A stretch of 64,000 nucleotides of DNA from Symsagittifera roscoffensis (taxonomy: Eukaryota > Xenacoelomorpha > Acoela > Convolutidae). Below the pieces are notes generated by a model. It saw only the letters and a program-made list of their open reading frames with translations, made no database searches and was not told the origin of the DNA. Of this stretch, positions 13,760-27,579 are shown piece by piece. The translations under genes were made by a program, and so were the position numbers. Position 1 is the first letter of the stretch, and every line of letters starts with the position of its first letter. The DNA is taken from contig NC_087071.1 of the NCBI RefSeq assembly GCF_963678635.1, positions 11,051,088 through 11,115,087 of the forward strand, written 5' to 3'.

Positions 13760-16700
13760 TCAATTTTCCATTTCTTCTTCCTGTGATACTGACTCTGCAC
13801 TTTCAGGTTCTGTGTCCTGTAACACATCGTTTGCTATTCTGACGCTGTTGGAAGCAGTCCTCCAACACTTCTGCTCTTCTACCCTCTGTTTGCAACAGGG
13901 TAGGGGATCCACGTTAGATTCTCTATTCCTGCAGAAGCTGTTGTGGAGACACAACGTCACATTTCTCTCCAAATCTTCCTTCAACATCTCCTCCTTTTCT
14001 TTTCCACTACGTTCACTTGACCTGGAGATTCTTTCTACAGCGGTGGTCACTGCATTCCGATGAGTCACGAAAGCTCGCTTGAAGGCTCCCGCTCCAATGT
14101 CCAGCTGATATCCACCGTACACTCTGCCGTGCTTCGACATATGCTTCTTAGCATATTCGTACAACCATGCAGTCATGTTAGCTCTGAACCATGGCATCAA
14201 TCGTTTTCTTGCCCATATCTTCTTCACTTCCATCGGAATGTTCAGAATCTTACACATTGTCTCAAAAAGATCTAAATCTTTTCGACAATCCACTCTCTGC
14301 AACTGTTCTCTCGTCGGCGCTTCCCGTCTATTGTTCTCTCTTACATGAGCTTCCAGCCATCGTACCGCCATCATAACTCCCACTATCACTATTGTTATGG
14401 GCTGTGATGAGTCTGGTAAACCCATGGAGAGCAGCTCTCCAGAGTCCCAGATCAACATCAGATTACTACGCTTGGGATACCACTAAGTCTGTAACAAGCA
14501 GTGGCAAGGAAACTCATCATGTGTCAACATGATGCTCCTCCAATTACGTTTTCCCGAAGCTTCCACTAATGGTTCCACTTCCATCATCACTCGGTGGATT
14601 TCATCATTTTTGTCTACTGTATTGTAATCCGTGACGGTTGCTCCTCTCTGTTTTTGTCTCTCAAAGTCACTGAAGTTCCCACTCACGTATCCCATGAACT
14701 TCTTTCCTAGTATTGACTCCAATTCTTCTTTGGTTCTTTCTGGAACTGCTGAGAACATCTTACATAACAACTCGTATGACTTTTCAGACATTCTTGTTAG
14801 TCTCACACATTTTGGTACTGAGAAGGCTTGATCCACGATCGTTCTCGTACTCTTCACGTCCACAGCTACGAAATGTACAGGGTATCTACTCTTGCACATT
14901 GGAGCCAATGTTGAACCAACCAAATATCGGGCTCCTGATGGTCTACAATAAGTCTCACTGTGTCTGATATTCATTTCCGTCTCGATCGCTTCCCTCCATT
15001 TCCCTATGTATTTCTGCTCAGTCTGCAGAACTCCTGGGAACACTTCTACACTGATGGCTGTGACCATCTCATGTTTCTGCTCTAGATTCAATAGTGACTC
15101 TAAAGAACCAAACACGCTGTAGAATCCTAGTGCAGTCACTAGATTCACATCGGTTCCTCCATGACAATCCGCTATCAGTTCCGTTTCTTTCCTCGTTTTC
15201 ATCACGACATTTCCAAACAATACCGTCAATTGCTTGTGTTGCTTCTCCAGGGTCTTCACACAGTCCAGACCTCCACAAACGTGACCCTCCGGTCCACAGA
15301 CTTCCGCCAGACAGCTACCAGGTTTAACCCAGTCTTCTGGTCCCCAGCCAGGCAACTCCACTTTGTCTTCCCCGTTGCTCCTAGAGGCCGTTGTCATCAC
15401 ATTATATATGATGTTAAGGTCACGCAGATTACAGTCTGCATTCAGTTCCCTCTGCACGTCCTGTGTCGCTCGCAGTATCGAGTCAGCCTTGGGACTAGGA
15501 CATCATGATGGCCTCATCAATTCCCACACCACCATTAAGCTCGTCCTCAGCAATTCATCCGAGAATCCCAACCCAAACTCCACTCTTTTGTCGGATTTTG
15601 GTACGGAAGGTGCAGTCACCTCTTCTTCCAAGATCAATCCCAATTCATTCTGAGGATTGGTAGCGCTCCTAATCGTCACAATTCTCGACATCCAGAATCT
15701 TAGCAACACCGCCTGCTCGTAATCGAAGAAGCAATCGCGTATGTCTTCACTCAGGAATGGGTTATACGCTATTCCTATTACTCCGGATACGTAGCTGTAA
15801 GACTTCTTCTTAATTGGTCCACAGTATTCACTGGATTTCGGCAATGCCCCCGTAGATTCTTTAGTGAGTCTCAGCTCCTTGTTTGAGAATCTCCTGATTT
15901 CGTCTATCTTTCGCAAGGGCTCTATCTCCTCGGGTTCTTTCATGTTCACCCTCATCGGTTTGCTTTGCTGCATATCCAGCAGTGCCAGCAAGAGTAAGGC
16001 CTTTGCTCGCTCATCGCCCTCCCTTAGCATCTTGACACATGTGTTCGATGCTGGTACTGAGATTTGTTCTATCATAAATCGAATGAAACAGAGAGCGTCT
16101 CTCCGCTTCGCACACACTACTGCAGCTCCCTCTTGGATCATCAGATCCCTCAGATTTGTCATAAGGAAAACCTTCTCTTCTTTTGACCTCTTCCTTTCTT
16201 CCGAATCGTACTCTTCGCGAGTCAGTCCCATCAGGCACCATGCAATTCTCAATTGCAAGTCTGTCCTCACATAATGCACTGCCATGAGAGCATAAATTTT
16301 CGGCGCAGTCCTCATTTCTTCTTCAAAGTATCGCGATACTACTGCTTTCCATGGAAGGCTCAACAACTGCTCTATCGTCTCTGCCTGTATCTCAGACGAC
16401 GCTAAGGTCCCGTACGCCTTTTGTTTGAGGGTGGTGCCTTGCAACATCGTTTCCAGATAACCCTCCATGGCACCCTTGTCTTCTAAAGCCATCAAATACC
16501 CTCTAGCCGAGTTTCGGTATTCTAACATCTCCATGTATCCACCGGCGGGTTCATCTATTGACACAGTCTCCGACACCGTCAGTCGGTTATATTCCACTAG
16601 TACTAGTTGTCCTGCGACACTCCCCTTTCCGTGATTCATGGGAGATGGCTTAAAGTCCCTCATCGTACTCTCTCCACATTGGCTGAGTATCTCCATTTCT

Positions 16701-19700
16701 AAGGTTGCTCCAGTCAGAGTGCGGTCACTCCTTCTGGATTTATAGCCTGTTGACTTTATCCCCGCCATGAGAATGGGTGGCACCATCGTTATATCAGTCA
16801 GCATTTTGTCCGTGCCGGTCAATTGATAGTCGCCTTGTCCCAAATCCATGATCTCTTCGACTCGCTTTCCCTTTGCTGAATTCGCAACTTTCACCGATAT
16901 CTCTGAATCCACTTTCGTTTTTCCTACTCTTCTCGGCATCACTCTGCTGCCTAACTTCATTTTCATTTCGTTAATCTTGTCAATCACCAACTTCGATCGC
17001 ATCGTCCCTTTCCTGGTTCTTGACAGATACACCACTTCTGCTTTGTCGTCCTGCGGCGTCATCTTGATGGGAGAGTTCGCTTCACTTTTGTCAGTGGCTG
17101 AGTCAATCAACAACTCACTCAATCTCCCTTCACATTCATCCAGCTTGTCAAGGACTTCCCGCATCAATGGTCGGTTGAGACCTGTTTTGAGGATGGACTG
17201 GGTTCCATAGCTCTGAACTACTGTCCAGACTTCCTCCATGAACGCCACTCTGTCCAATTTGCATCCGGTCCTACTCTCATGGTCTCTGTGATGTACTTCT
17301 CACTCCTCCTCGGGCAACGTTCCCAAGAAAGGTACTCTAGCTGAGCCCTCTATTCTTCTTTTTCTAGGCGATTACATGAGGATTTTTTGTTCGTCATTTC
17401 TTGAATTGCCAGGAGAGCTGCTCTCCGGCAAATTCCGTTTCACTTCCACGAAGGCTGACGGAGGTTCCAGTGTCGAGATACCTTCATCCGCTGGCTCAGT
17501 CGTTTCCAACGTATCTGCATTAATCTCAAGATCACTGAAGATATTGAAATCCAGGCTGGACATTCCTCCTGTCGATGCCCTGTCGACTCCCCACCAGCTT
17601 GATCTTGTTGCATGGGTTCGTCGGTTTGACGGCTTCCTCCCTGTCCGTCATCTCTTTCTGACTTATCCTGGTTCGAGCTCGATGGTCCCTTTTCATTATT
17701 GTCGGCCTCTTCCGGGAATCTCGGTATGAGCAATGTACCGGCCGATCTATCTTCCTCTTGTCCATTGACCACTTTGATTTCTTCGCAGCCGAAGGGTGCT
17801 AAGAAAGTTCTCGCTTGCAGCGTTCCTAATGCTTTCATCTCCGATTTTACACTAGTCAGGATCAAAGAGGCCTCAGGCAGCTCGGTCCTGCCTCTCATTT
17901 TCATAGGCGCCGAGCCTAATCACGCCCATTCTTCATCAAATCTCCCAGGCTTGGGAGTCGCGGCGTTGCTTATTCGCCTTCTCTAACACAGTTGCTTATT
18001 CTAACACAGCGGCATTTCTTCTCACAAAGTATGTGTCCATCGTTGCTTCGAAATCCCCTACTCTCCTTTCATTGGTCTCGAATGCTCTCAACCTAGGAGT
18101 TTGTACCACGGAGACTGCTCCGAGTAACATCCTTCTTATCAGAGGGAATTCAGGGATTGCCTCCGGCAGCTTCTCATAATCACCCCAGTCCTTCGTTCCT
18201 TCTCTCACCTTATGATACGCTGCAGTGAGACGAGGTACTCTGGTTATTTCACCATTCGTTTTATCATACGGTCTTAGATTCCAAAGCTTCGGAAACACTT
18301 CGACGTGTCCTCTCTCTACTTCTCCCATGCGATCACGGAAGTGATCGTCAAAATTGATCACTGACCTTTCTGGTTCTGATATTTTCGCAAATAACAGATC
18401 TTCACTCATGAGTTCCCGCAATGTGCGCTGCTCACACCAGTTCAATGTACAACCGTCCACCGCTGATATGAAGTTCAGGTGCAGCACCGACCTCCTATAG
18501 GCTTCCACTTTAACGTCCGGAAAAGCAAACGTGACTGCTGGTCCATAGATCACTGTCACGAACTCCGTGACTCCTCTGATCAACGCCAAGGGATCGGTTC
18601 TCATAGCCAAGCTCGGATCGGTTAACAGCGGCATGCCTCCCACATGTCGTCTAACATCCTCCTCTCTTTCAATCGTCTCGTCTTCTCCCGTTCCAAAGCG
18701 ATTTTGTTGTAAGAGATACTGGATAAGAGTGTGTCTCAGGTCTCTTATCTTGTTCCACGAGTCCGTGGACTTTTTCATATCCAAGTTCCTCACTCTCTCT
18801 CTCATCTGCTCTGGGCAACGTGTCATTTTCATTAGTCCTCCCAAGTTTCCGTGGGTAATTGCAATCAGAGTCAGAAGTCCGTCTAGCCGCAGTTTCTGGA
18901 TTCCATCGGTGAGCAGTATCGCCGGTCCTTTCACAAAACTCTCTGCTCCAAACGTCACGAACAAGGCTATTAGTTCCACTATCGATACTTCTACTACTGT
19001 TTGAAGGAATTCTTTTATCAAGTAGTGCGAGACTTTTGGGTAGACTTTTGCCAAGAAGGACGCGGTCCATCCGGCTCCCAACCCTTCTAACATGCTGTCT
19101 GTCCGTTCAAAGCATTCCTGTCCCTTCACCTCCTGGGTCCAGAAGGTCTCCAGGGTAATCTGACACATTCTGTTCACAAATTCGGCGGTCTTCTCTTCGG
19201 CATTTTCCGCCGAGTTCACCTCCTTTAACAAGTAGGCATGAATCTTCGTGATCATCACAGGGCCTTGCTCAAAAGCATCTGCACCCAATGCCGCTACTCG
19301 AGGATTTAGGTGTAGCCACTGGTTGGCTTCCGGCTTGGTTCTCAAAACCATCGCTTCCAATTGAGCTCTCGTCTCTAGCGAAATTTTCCTTTTTGTACTT
19401 TCACCTGTCTTTTCCATTGCTCGGAACCACAAATCGTTGGACATCGATACGATCACTCGATGGTCGTCGTCTATTCCCGGTTTCAGTTTGAGCTGTCGAC
19501 TGAAATTGGACAGTTCCAATCCCACCACCTCATCCAATACTAGCATGTGTAGCGCATGATCCTTGAATCCTCTCATCGCGTTTGAGATATCTGGCCACAC
19601 CGCAGGTAATTCAGCCCTGAGTGGTCTCAGGTTCTCCACCTCTATCATGCGATTTGGGGCTGATATGATCATATCATATTTTCTTTCCGACAGCAAGGTT

Positions 19701-22681
19701 ACAATTGCATACACGAATTTCAGTCCATCCGGGAGACAAGCGTATCCCGGAGACAACGCGAACACTATCTTCGGTGTTATCTTATTGAACCCCCCTTCCT
19801 TCGTTGCATCCAGCACCTCACCCATAGACTCAAGGATATCCTTTGATGCTGGCCATACTGCATTCTCTGCTGTTGTAGGATCTCTGAGTCTGCTCAGAAA
19901 GCCTCTACTGTGTAGATGGTCATTGATGCCAGCAAACACGATCGTGATTGGGTTCATCTCCGCTTGTCTTTGTACCCCTATCGCCATGCATACTGACTGT
20001 AGTAGATCAAGATCGACCGCTGCCAACATTATGACGTCCGGCCAAAACAGAGACTTGGAAGTATGCGCAAATTCTGAATTCGCCACAATCATGATTTTAG
20101 CCTTCCTTTTTTCTGCTTTGTCATAGGCGGCGAAGATGGTCTCATCTTTCTTTATTGCTTTCAATCCGCCGTATCTTTGCACATCACCATCCTGATTCAC
20201 GAGTTTTGGGTTTACTCTTTCTTTCACATGACCAGGGGGTGCCGTCACTTGCCTGAACATCTTCACATGTTGTCCAATCGGCGCTCTCGTCGTCAGAAAT
20301 CTTCCTGGTCTTTCCTCTCAATTCCCTTCATCATGGTTCAATCTCACGTCTTGCAATGGTCTCGCGTTCACCGGTCCCATTGTGTTATTAGGGGGCAGTC
20401 CCTCTAAGTCAGCAAATCTCAAGGCCGTTGTGGAACTGAAGTTGATATTCGCGGCTATCAACCAGTCTACGCCTGTTATCGAGTACATTCTGCTAACGGA
20501 CAGTCTCGCTCCATTCAGCATCCTCCTCGCATCTTCGATGAAGCTCACCCTCTGGAGATCCAGTTTCATCAAGTCTTCTTTGTACACATGCCAGGGGGAG
20601 GGTATGGGTCTTGAGCACATCAAGGAGCTTCTGCCCGGGCGTCTCTCCTCTCTACTGTCACTCTGATCTCTCCGAAGTGTCGTCTCCGATCTTGTATCAG
20701 ATCTAGACGTGCTAGCCGTCTCCTCGATCGGATTAACGGGTCCTAGTCTTCTTCGAGGACGAATGGTCCTCCTCAACGGTGCTTCTCCCAACCGGTGCTG
20801 CACCTCTGTCCTTTGACCCGGTTCGCTGGAACTCTGTTGTCTATAACTCGTGGCGGCCGGTACCGTCCCCAAGCGCGTTTCCAGGCTAGGAGGCACAAAG
20901 GTCGTGATTACTGCCTCATTCGTCGTTCCTTCTTCCTTCAGTACTCCAGTAGCAAAGAGTTCCGCTTCTAGTTCGTCCAAGCGCTCTTGGAACACTCGAT
21001 TCAACCAAGCCTGCCCTTCGATGCTATCGAAGTGGATGCCGTCCGTGGTCAGTCTAGCCTGATCCATGGCTCTCAACTCATGTTCGATGTCCATGAGGAT
21101 CATTCTTCCGGCATTCCGACTTGCGAGATTCCTCAAGATATTGTTCCACCTGACGACAACTTCGTTGTGCCTTCTTCCTGCAGCTGTCAGGCTCCTCGCG
21201 CTCTTTGGCACAGTGCAAACGGTCAGTACCGCGCAATTGATTTTCTATCAAATGGTTGTAAATAAACACACCATCATTGATTCCCACAGCGCTTCCTGCT
21301 CATCCGAAGCCCTGGAGATGTCATTTGTCCCAACCAGGATCATCACATTGGGAATCCTCCCTGGATTCATCAGTTCCACCATTCGGTATAACTGGGCTAT
21401 TGTCGCGCCTCCAAAGGCCATCACCGTGGTTACCCACGAGGTCCTCAAGTTCGACAAAACTCTGACCAAGCTATCTCCCAGTATCAGATGTGATGTCCCC
21501 AGCGGTGGTTGCTGCAGGTTCACTGCCGGGCTCCAAGTTGCTCGATTGAAGCAAGCTCTCGGATCCGTCTCCGGAACTCTCGTGAAATTGTATCTCAACT
21601 GACTGTTTTTCTGCACGTCCATTACGCGAGACACTTTCTTCGCCGGCATCTTCTGTACTCTTCTTTCTGGTGCTTTCGAGCTTCCCGTGAGTGGCGTCAC
21701 GTCATTCATCCCCGGTCTAACCACTGTTTGGGAGAGTTGTACTCTGCCCGCGTCGTCGATCGTCCCATAGGGTGCAGTCACCCCGGAACCTCGTGTATTC
21801 TTACTGGCGACTAGTCGTCCAGCTGTTTCTATCAGCCTCTGCTTCGTTTGCTCTACGACTGGATCACCCAAGGTGTCACTAGGGTCCAGAATCGTCTATC
21901 GACCTGATCCTAACGGGAGTCGCGTTTCCGTCCTTTGGCTCATTTCCCGAGGCGTCAAGAGCTCCATCGGGGACTGCCCACGAGGATTACTCCTTGCAGG
22001 TATCGCCTTCTCCACTGCGGCTTCCAATGCCACCTGTTCCGCTCGTTGTTTGTAATCCTGCCTCAAGCGCTCCAGCTCTTGACCCTGCTTCTTGTTGCAG
22101 TCCTCGAACAACCTTTTCCACATGTCCCGGTCTTCCTCCGTCGTGAGCATGATCTTCGTCATCTCGTCTAACTCTTTTCTCGTCCTTTCCAGTTCATGCT
22201 TCATCGCATCCAGATCTTGCATGGTTTGGTCCGTCTGAAGCTTCTGTTCTACTTTCGCCCTGTTTGGTGGCACAGCTGCTCTCAGTGGTGAACCAGACGA
22301 GGCAGCCTCGCTGTTCATCTCCCGATGCATTCTCGTCAACCCAGGTTTGGGCTTGGAGGGCATAGGCATTTCCCCTGGTTGGTAAGTCCTAAAACTTCCC
22401 AATCCCGGCTCATTCGCCCCGTTTCTCCACCTCATCACTCTCATATTCGGGCGGTCTGGTACTCCCCTCTCTCCATATGCTGCCATCAACACGACTTCCT
22501 TGGGGCGGTCCCCACGGTTGTCATGCCCCAAGATGTTGATCAGGGCGATCAGCAACATGACTACCTCTGGGTCCTCCAGAGCGAAGTCTCGTTCCATTAG
22601 CCGACGATAGATCGCATCTACCATCGGTCCTACATATGCCTCTGCCAGGTCCATCAATTCATCCAAGTTGAAATAATCCAT
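13760..22681 (-). pseudogene. ORF2, SGNH-domain giant protein (copy B, broken)
   Basis: The 8.9 kb region matches ORF2 of A from the start codon at 22681 to the stop at 13760. Most lies in one frame. Breaks: an in-frame TAG near 21896; two adjacent stops (TGA TAG) near 21250, inside the SGNH domain; a CGA-to-TGA change near 20318; rearranged sequence with a frameshift around 17905-17996; a return to the first frame by 17563; and stops near 17372, 15500 and 14480. The SGNH block I GDSL and block III GTND are present, as is the second AGINDHL block. The C-terminal cysteine clusters (GHVC, CLHNSFC) are kept. Identity to C is very high; to A it is moderate. Confidence 0.85.
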
Positions 22682-23045
22682 ACTATTCTTTTAGATTTGA
22701 TTTGATTCGATTTTGATTCCAAGTTTTGACTCAAGTGAGCAATTAAATGATCAATCAGGACCTAGAAAAGAAATCACGAATATCACACTTGTCAGTTTCA
22801 TATTCACATATATCGCTAAAATTGCTAAAATTTGTTTAAGAACAGTTCAGATAAAAAGTTGTTTATCCTAAAATTTTTTAAAATCAGTCGGTCTCTAAAA
22901 TTTTGGAATTCGACCTAAGATTGGACAGTCCAAACTTTGGATCTATTCCTAAGATCGTCATTCAGCTGTTCATGGTCACTACCCCTACCTACCCAAGGTC
23001 TTAATAACATAACACATAAAAATAATATAACACATAACTTAGTCT
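22682..23045 (-). other. Gag-pol to ORF2 spacer (copy B)
   Basis: This AT-rich spacer matches 39462-39827 of C. It carries the likely splice acceptor at 22762-22773. A deletion at its pol side removed the last 60 or so codons of the macro-like domain that C still has. No gene is seen. Confidence 0.6.
22762..22773 (-). promoter_or_regulatory. Candidate 3' splice site for ORF2 (copy B)
   Basis: In element sense it reads TTTCTTTTCTAG, then GTCCTGATTGATC, 80 bases before the ORF2 start codon. The layout matches A and C. Confidence 0.5.
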
Positions 23046-25835
23046 TTGTCCTTTCACTTTCCTAGACTAGGTTCTCCGGGTCCACGTGCTGCTTCTCCGT
23101 CGCCCTCGTCACCAAGAAGCATAAGTATTTTCCCGGTATCTGTGATGCCGCCGGAGGCAAGGCTGCTACGCCCCCTACTCCTGGTCGTTGCTTCCAAAGG
23201 AATTCCACGTTTTTGTATTCTCTCTTAAAATCTGCGCTAAGTCTGTCCTAAAACTCATGTCTGCTGTGATTGCTATCGCACATGTTCTGTTCGTGAGTAT
23301 GAAATCACTGTCTGTTAATATTATGTTACTTGAATACTCATTTGGTAAGTTAAAATTTGACTCAACTACCCTGCCTATGTCAGGTTTCTTAGGTTCTTCG
23401 CCTGTTTCTGCTTCTAAGTCTCCTGTTTCTCTTGCTATTCTTAATTTTTTTATTATCAAGTTTTCAGTGTGGATAAGTCCTACCCCCACTCCCCGGACAA
23501 AAATATCCTTCGACGTCCCCGTCGATCGCATACCGGATATCAAGTCGAGATTAGAAGCTGGAATGAGTAGCTGTCCTTCCTGGGCAGCCCAGGAAGGATC
23601 ATCTCGTTCGGTCTTGATGTATTTCGCGCTTTCACGATCTACGTCTTGAATTGTGACGCTGGTCTCCTGAGGGTCTGATGTCATTTCGTTCAGCCACTCC
23701 AAAACTCGCAGATCTGTGAGATTATCTCTGTAGGACTCCGATTGCTCTTCGTCGAAATCTACTTCGGGTTTCGATCTGTCCTCGATCCATTCCTGGTTGT
23801 GATCATCTACTATATCGATATCCTGAGAGACTGTTATACTTTCTAGACCCACCATTTCTTCCACTATCTTTTTCAGATCTATCCTGTCTACTACAAAGTC
23901 GTCACCGTAACGGTTGTATTTTTTTCTAGATCTTCTTCCGTCGCTTTGTCGAATCTGCAGCGTAAACGGGAGATCTGGTTCCAAATTTTTTGGGACCTCT
24001 GTTTGTTCAGGATCCTGCCAATCTTCCTCTGCATAAGGTAAGGTTTCATCTTCCGCTTCGATCACCTCATTTGGATCCAGGTCCAGTGGTGTTTTTGTTT
24101 CTTCCTCTATGACTTCGTTTCCATCGTTCTTCTCCCTGGTACCTTTCTCGTTGACTTCACAAGCAGGATCCATCATCAGATAGTCCCCCTCTTCTATGTC
24201 TGCGGGTATGCACCAATCTTCTGTTGATGGATTGTGTGGCTTAATGTTCTCATAGTGAGCAGCTTGGCCAGTACTGAGTCTGTAAAAGCGTCCCACCTGG
24301 TGCACTTCTGTAATCATGAAGGGTCCCCTCCATTTTTTAGGAGCTTTTTAGTCCCTTTCGGTGGTATAACGTTCTAAAATACCCATACGTAGTCTCCCAC
24401 TGAGTAAGCTTTCGCACCAGCTGCTTTCTTATCGAATTTTTTCCTCTGCCTTGCCTGTGCTTGCTGAGTATTTCTTCTACACAAATCGTTCAACTCCTGT
24501 TGACGTCCGATGACATCCCTTACGTAAACCTGTGGAGACGTTTTCTTCCCTTCATACTCTGGGTAGAAAAAGGTTAAGGGTAAAGAGTTCTCGTGTCCTG
24601 TCAGCATCATGTGTGGGCTGACTCCGGTGGTTGAGTGTTGCGTGCTATTATAAGCTCCCATCACTTGTGGAAGGTATCTGTCCCAATCGGTCATGTACCT
24701 GGAGCAATATACCCTCAGCATCGACACCAATGTTCTATTTTGTCTTTCCACTAAGCCATTCGTCTGAGGATGATATGTCGTGGAGTGAGCTTGAGCAACC
24801 TGTGAGCGTCTCATAAGCTCTTTCGTTAGCTCTCCTACGAAGGCTGTTCCATTGTCCGATTGAAACGTCATCGGACAACCATGTCTCGCTATCCACGTAT
24901 TGATCAGGTGGTCGCATGTCTCCTCCGCCGAGGCAGTTATGCAGGGCACATCCTCTGCATATTTCGTGAAATGATCTATCATGACCAGGACTTGGTTATA
25001 ACCGCTGTCTGTCATGCATATCTTCTGGTGATCTGTCTGCACCACCTCGTTGAATTCAGACGACTCAATCGATTGTAAAGGAAATCGCAACTTCCTTGGA
25101 TCCTTGACCTGTTGGCATGACAGACATGCTGTTACCCATTTCTCAAAGGCTTTTTTCATCCCAGGCCACTCAAAGCGCTTCAGAATCCTCTGATATACTT
25201 TGTCGATCCCCTGATGGCCCATCTGATCATGCGACCTGAATAATAGTTATGTCTGATAGAGTTGCGGCCTTACTATCGCGTTATACTTGTATAGGACTTT
25301 GTCTTCTTCTCTTCTCTTGCAAGCCACAATTCCGTCCTTGTTCAAATTTAACCTCCCTTCCTTCTGCATGAAGTATTGTCTCAGGATGCGATAACTATCT
25401 TCCTCGAGGTCCCCTTTATCCGGAGAACCATTCTCGATCCACTTTTTCAGGTTGCTTGTCATGCGATCATTTCTCTGCGCCCTTAGAAGGTCCGAGAGTC
25501 TGTATCTCGCCTTCAAGTACGTCTTCATGACCCTCATCTGACTATTCAGCTCGTTGGGCTGATGTGTGTCTTCTTACATCTTAACGCACCAAGCTGCTGT
25601 CCACTGCTGCTGTCCACTCGGGGTCATCTCTGGTCACTTCTCTTTCTAACAATCCAACCAGCATCCGCATCACTTGTGGTGTGACTTGCACCGTTTTATC
25701 CAATAATGAGAGGCTGTTTATTTTCATGCGAGAGAGTTCTTGCTGGACCAGGTTCGAGCGCAGCAACAAATCCAAGGGGACCGGGTCCTCCTTGGACAGG
25801 ATCTTTATCTCGGCTGCTTTCTCTACAGGGAACTA
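23046..25835 (-). pseudogene. Pol remnant: integrase, linker and truncated macro-like domain (copy B)
   Basis: Only the 3' half of gag-pol is left. It starts in the RNase H-integrase linker, continues through the HHCC finger (HDQMGH...CLSC) and the catalytic core (VQTDHQ, FQSDNG, LVERQN), and ends in the linker and the start of the macro-like domain. Breaks: a frame change near 25560, a GAA-to-TAA stop near 25247, a CAG-to-TAG stop at 24374, a one-base loss in a T run near 24335, and a frame change near 23175. The macro-like domain stops after the LVTRATEKQ strand because its coding end is deleted. The upstream edge joins leader sequence directly. Confidence 0.8.
23477..23524 (-). promoter_or_regulatory. 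48 bp near-invariant block (copy B)
   Basis: This is the copy B version of the block at 189-236. It differs in only a few bases even though the reading frame around it is decayed. Confidence 0.5.
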
Positions 25836-26802
25836 GACCCCTCCTTTCCTAGTCCTAGACCCTCCGGATTGAAGTTAAGCCTCTTATCTGACAATTCACA
25901 CTAACGGTGAAGGGTCTTATCGCTTGCCTAATTTCGGCTCTATTAAGGTCTTCTTGTGCCTTTAGCCCTCCCTTTTTGTCTAGAACTGTCCTAACTTACT
26001 TAGTTCAATCGCTACCATCTTTTGGTTGGGGTTTGAGGATTTTCTAAAAAATTTTTATAAAACGTGAAGGGTACCCCTCCTAATTGAGTAATTTGCTAAA
26101 AACAATCTCAAAATAGTAATTTTTTTTCCTACTAGTAAGTTCAGTTAATTTCTGATCTAATGGTACCAAGATCAACCGGATCTGTCCAGTTGTCGAAAAG
26201 TTATTAGCCAAAACGTCTTTCTTGCAAACTCAAAAAATTTCTCACTTATAGGTTCCACCTAACTTTTTCCATTCTGTTCTTTTCGATCTAAAAATTATTG
26301 ATCCGAGCTCAGAAGGCCTATACTCTTCTAGTTCAATGCAAAAGACCCGATCTAAAACGCTTTAGTTGAAAAAATTTGCGAAAAACTATGCTACCTGTAC
26401 CCCTCCGGACTGATGAATCCACCAAATCAAACTCGTTAAGTTCGATTTCTCTGGAACGCGGAAGGCTTTCGGGTAGCGGGTTTTAAAACTCGTAGATTCA
26501 CTAGTGGACGTTGTCCAAACAACTATTTTTACTGTCCTAACTCAAAAATTTCAAAAAATTTTCTGATTTTTTGATTTATAGTGTTCTGACTATAAATAAA
26601 TTTTCTGATTTATAGTGTTTCTTACTATCAAAAATTGGGAAAATTTGGTTTTTGGTACCAAAGTAGTTCCAACCACTTCCGAACTAAAGTTAACCGGTTC
26701 TATCTATTATAGTAGTGCAATTACGATGTAATGCACTAATCTAGCGCTTTTTTCCGTTCCAAAAAATATTGATATCTCAAAAATCGCGATTTGTGGGGGG
26801 AT

Positions 26803-26820
26803 CAAAATATCGCTATTTTG
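26803..26820. repeat. Leader hairpin CAAAATA/TATTTTG (copy B)
   Basis: CAAAATA and TATTTTG form a 7 bp stem with a TCGC loop, next to a GGGGGG run. The C leader has the same sequence near 49943-49960. Confidence 0.45.
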
Positions 26821-26932
26821 ACCCTAAAAACCGGTCTCTTTTCTCTGTTTTTCACTGAAAAACGATATAGGTTATTAATATGAGCTATATAACTAATAAT
26901 AGTAGTAATACTATACCCCTCCGGGTTTGTTT

Positions 26933-26965
26933 AATATCCGAATTAAGGTGCTTAACTCGGATATT
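26933..26965. repeat. Leader stem-loop AATATCCGA/TCGGATATT (copy B)
   Basis: A 9 bp perfect stem continues, after one A/C mismatch, as TTAAG/CTTAA with a GTG loop. It sits just after a CCCCTCCGGGTTT word, and C keeps it unchanged at 50074-50106. Confidence 0.6.
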
Positions 26966-27386
26966 CGCAGTTCGGTGAAGGGTCACTACAGTGCAGCACT
27001 GTCGAGCCCCCCACAGACTACTATCTTAATTTTTGTAACAAAAGGGATACAAAACTTGTTAACGATACCCAACTGTCGGTTGTTGTTGTCGTTGAGCCTC
27101 TTCTTGTTGCTCCTTGTACTGCTTGCCGGATCAGTCTTCTCCCAAGACCCTTCCGGATTGAGCGCAAATCAGCTGACCCTTCCGGATTGAGCGCAATTTA
27201 TCATTAACGTGCTTAAATGCTCAAATAACCCTACAGTACAAGCCTCACAAACGGGCCACAAAATTGATCGTAACAATCCTGACTGATATAAAGGCCTGTA
27301 CTACTTTTTGTTTGGTTTATTATATATCTTTAAGTGTTTTTGGTCACAAACCACTCAGGGGACGAGGGGTTCGCGATTCCCCCCAC

Positions 27387-27451
27387 CCTTCCTGGTTCGT
27401 GAATTTTCGGTCTTAACTAGGTTAAAAAGCTATTCACGGCAATCCGGAAGG
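27387..27451. repeat. Leader stem-loop with CCTTCC...GGAAGG arms (copy B)
   Basis: CCTTCCTGGTT (27387-27397) plus CGTGAA (27398-27403) pair with TTCACG (27433-27438) and AATCCGGAAGG (27441-27451), allowing G-U pairs. An inner TTAAC-TAG-GTTAA hairpin fills the loop. C has the same fold at 50673-50737 with arm CCTTCCTGATT. Confidence 0.65.
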
Positions 27452-27512
27452 CTTCCGCGTTCCAAACTACCTTTCAGCCCCGGCGGTTTAGGCCTATTAA
27501 GGGCGTTAATGT

Positions 27513-27538
27513 GAGCATCCGCTCGGCGCGGAGTGCTC
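27513..27538. repeat. GC-rich leader hairpin near the primer site (copy B)
   Basis: GAGCATCCGC pairs with GCGGA and TGCTC, with one bulged G, leaving a small TCGGC loop. The same sequence is in the C leader near 50806-50831. Confidence 0.5.
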
Positions 27539-27579
27539 GTTAACGGTTCCGCCGGTCATGATGTTATAAAAGAATAACA

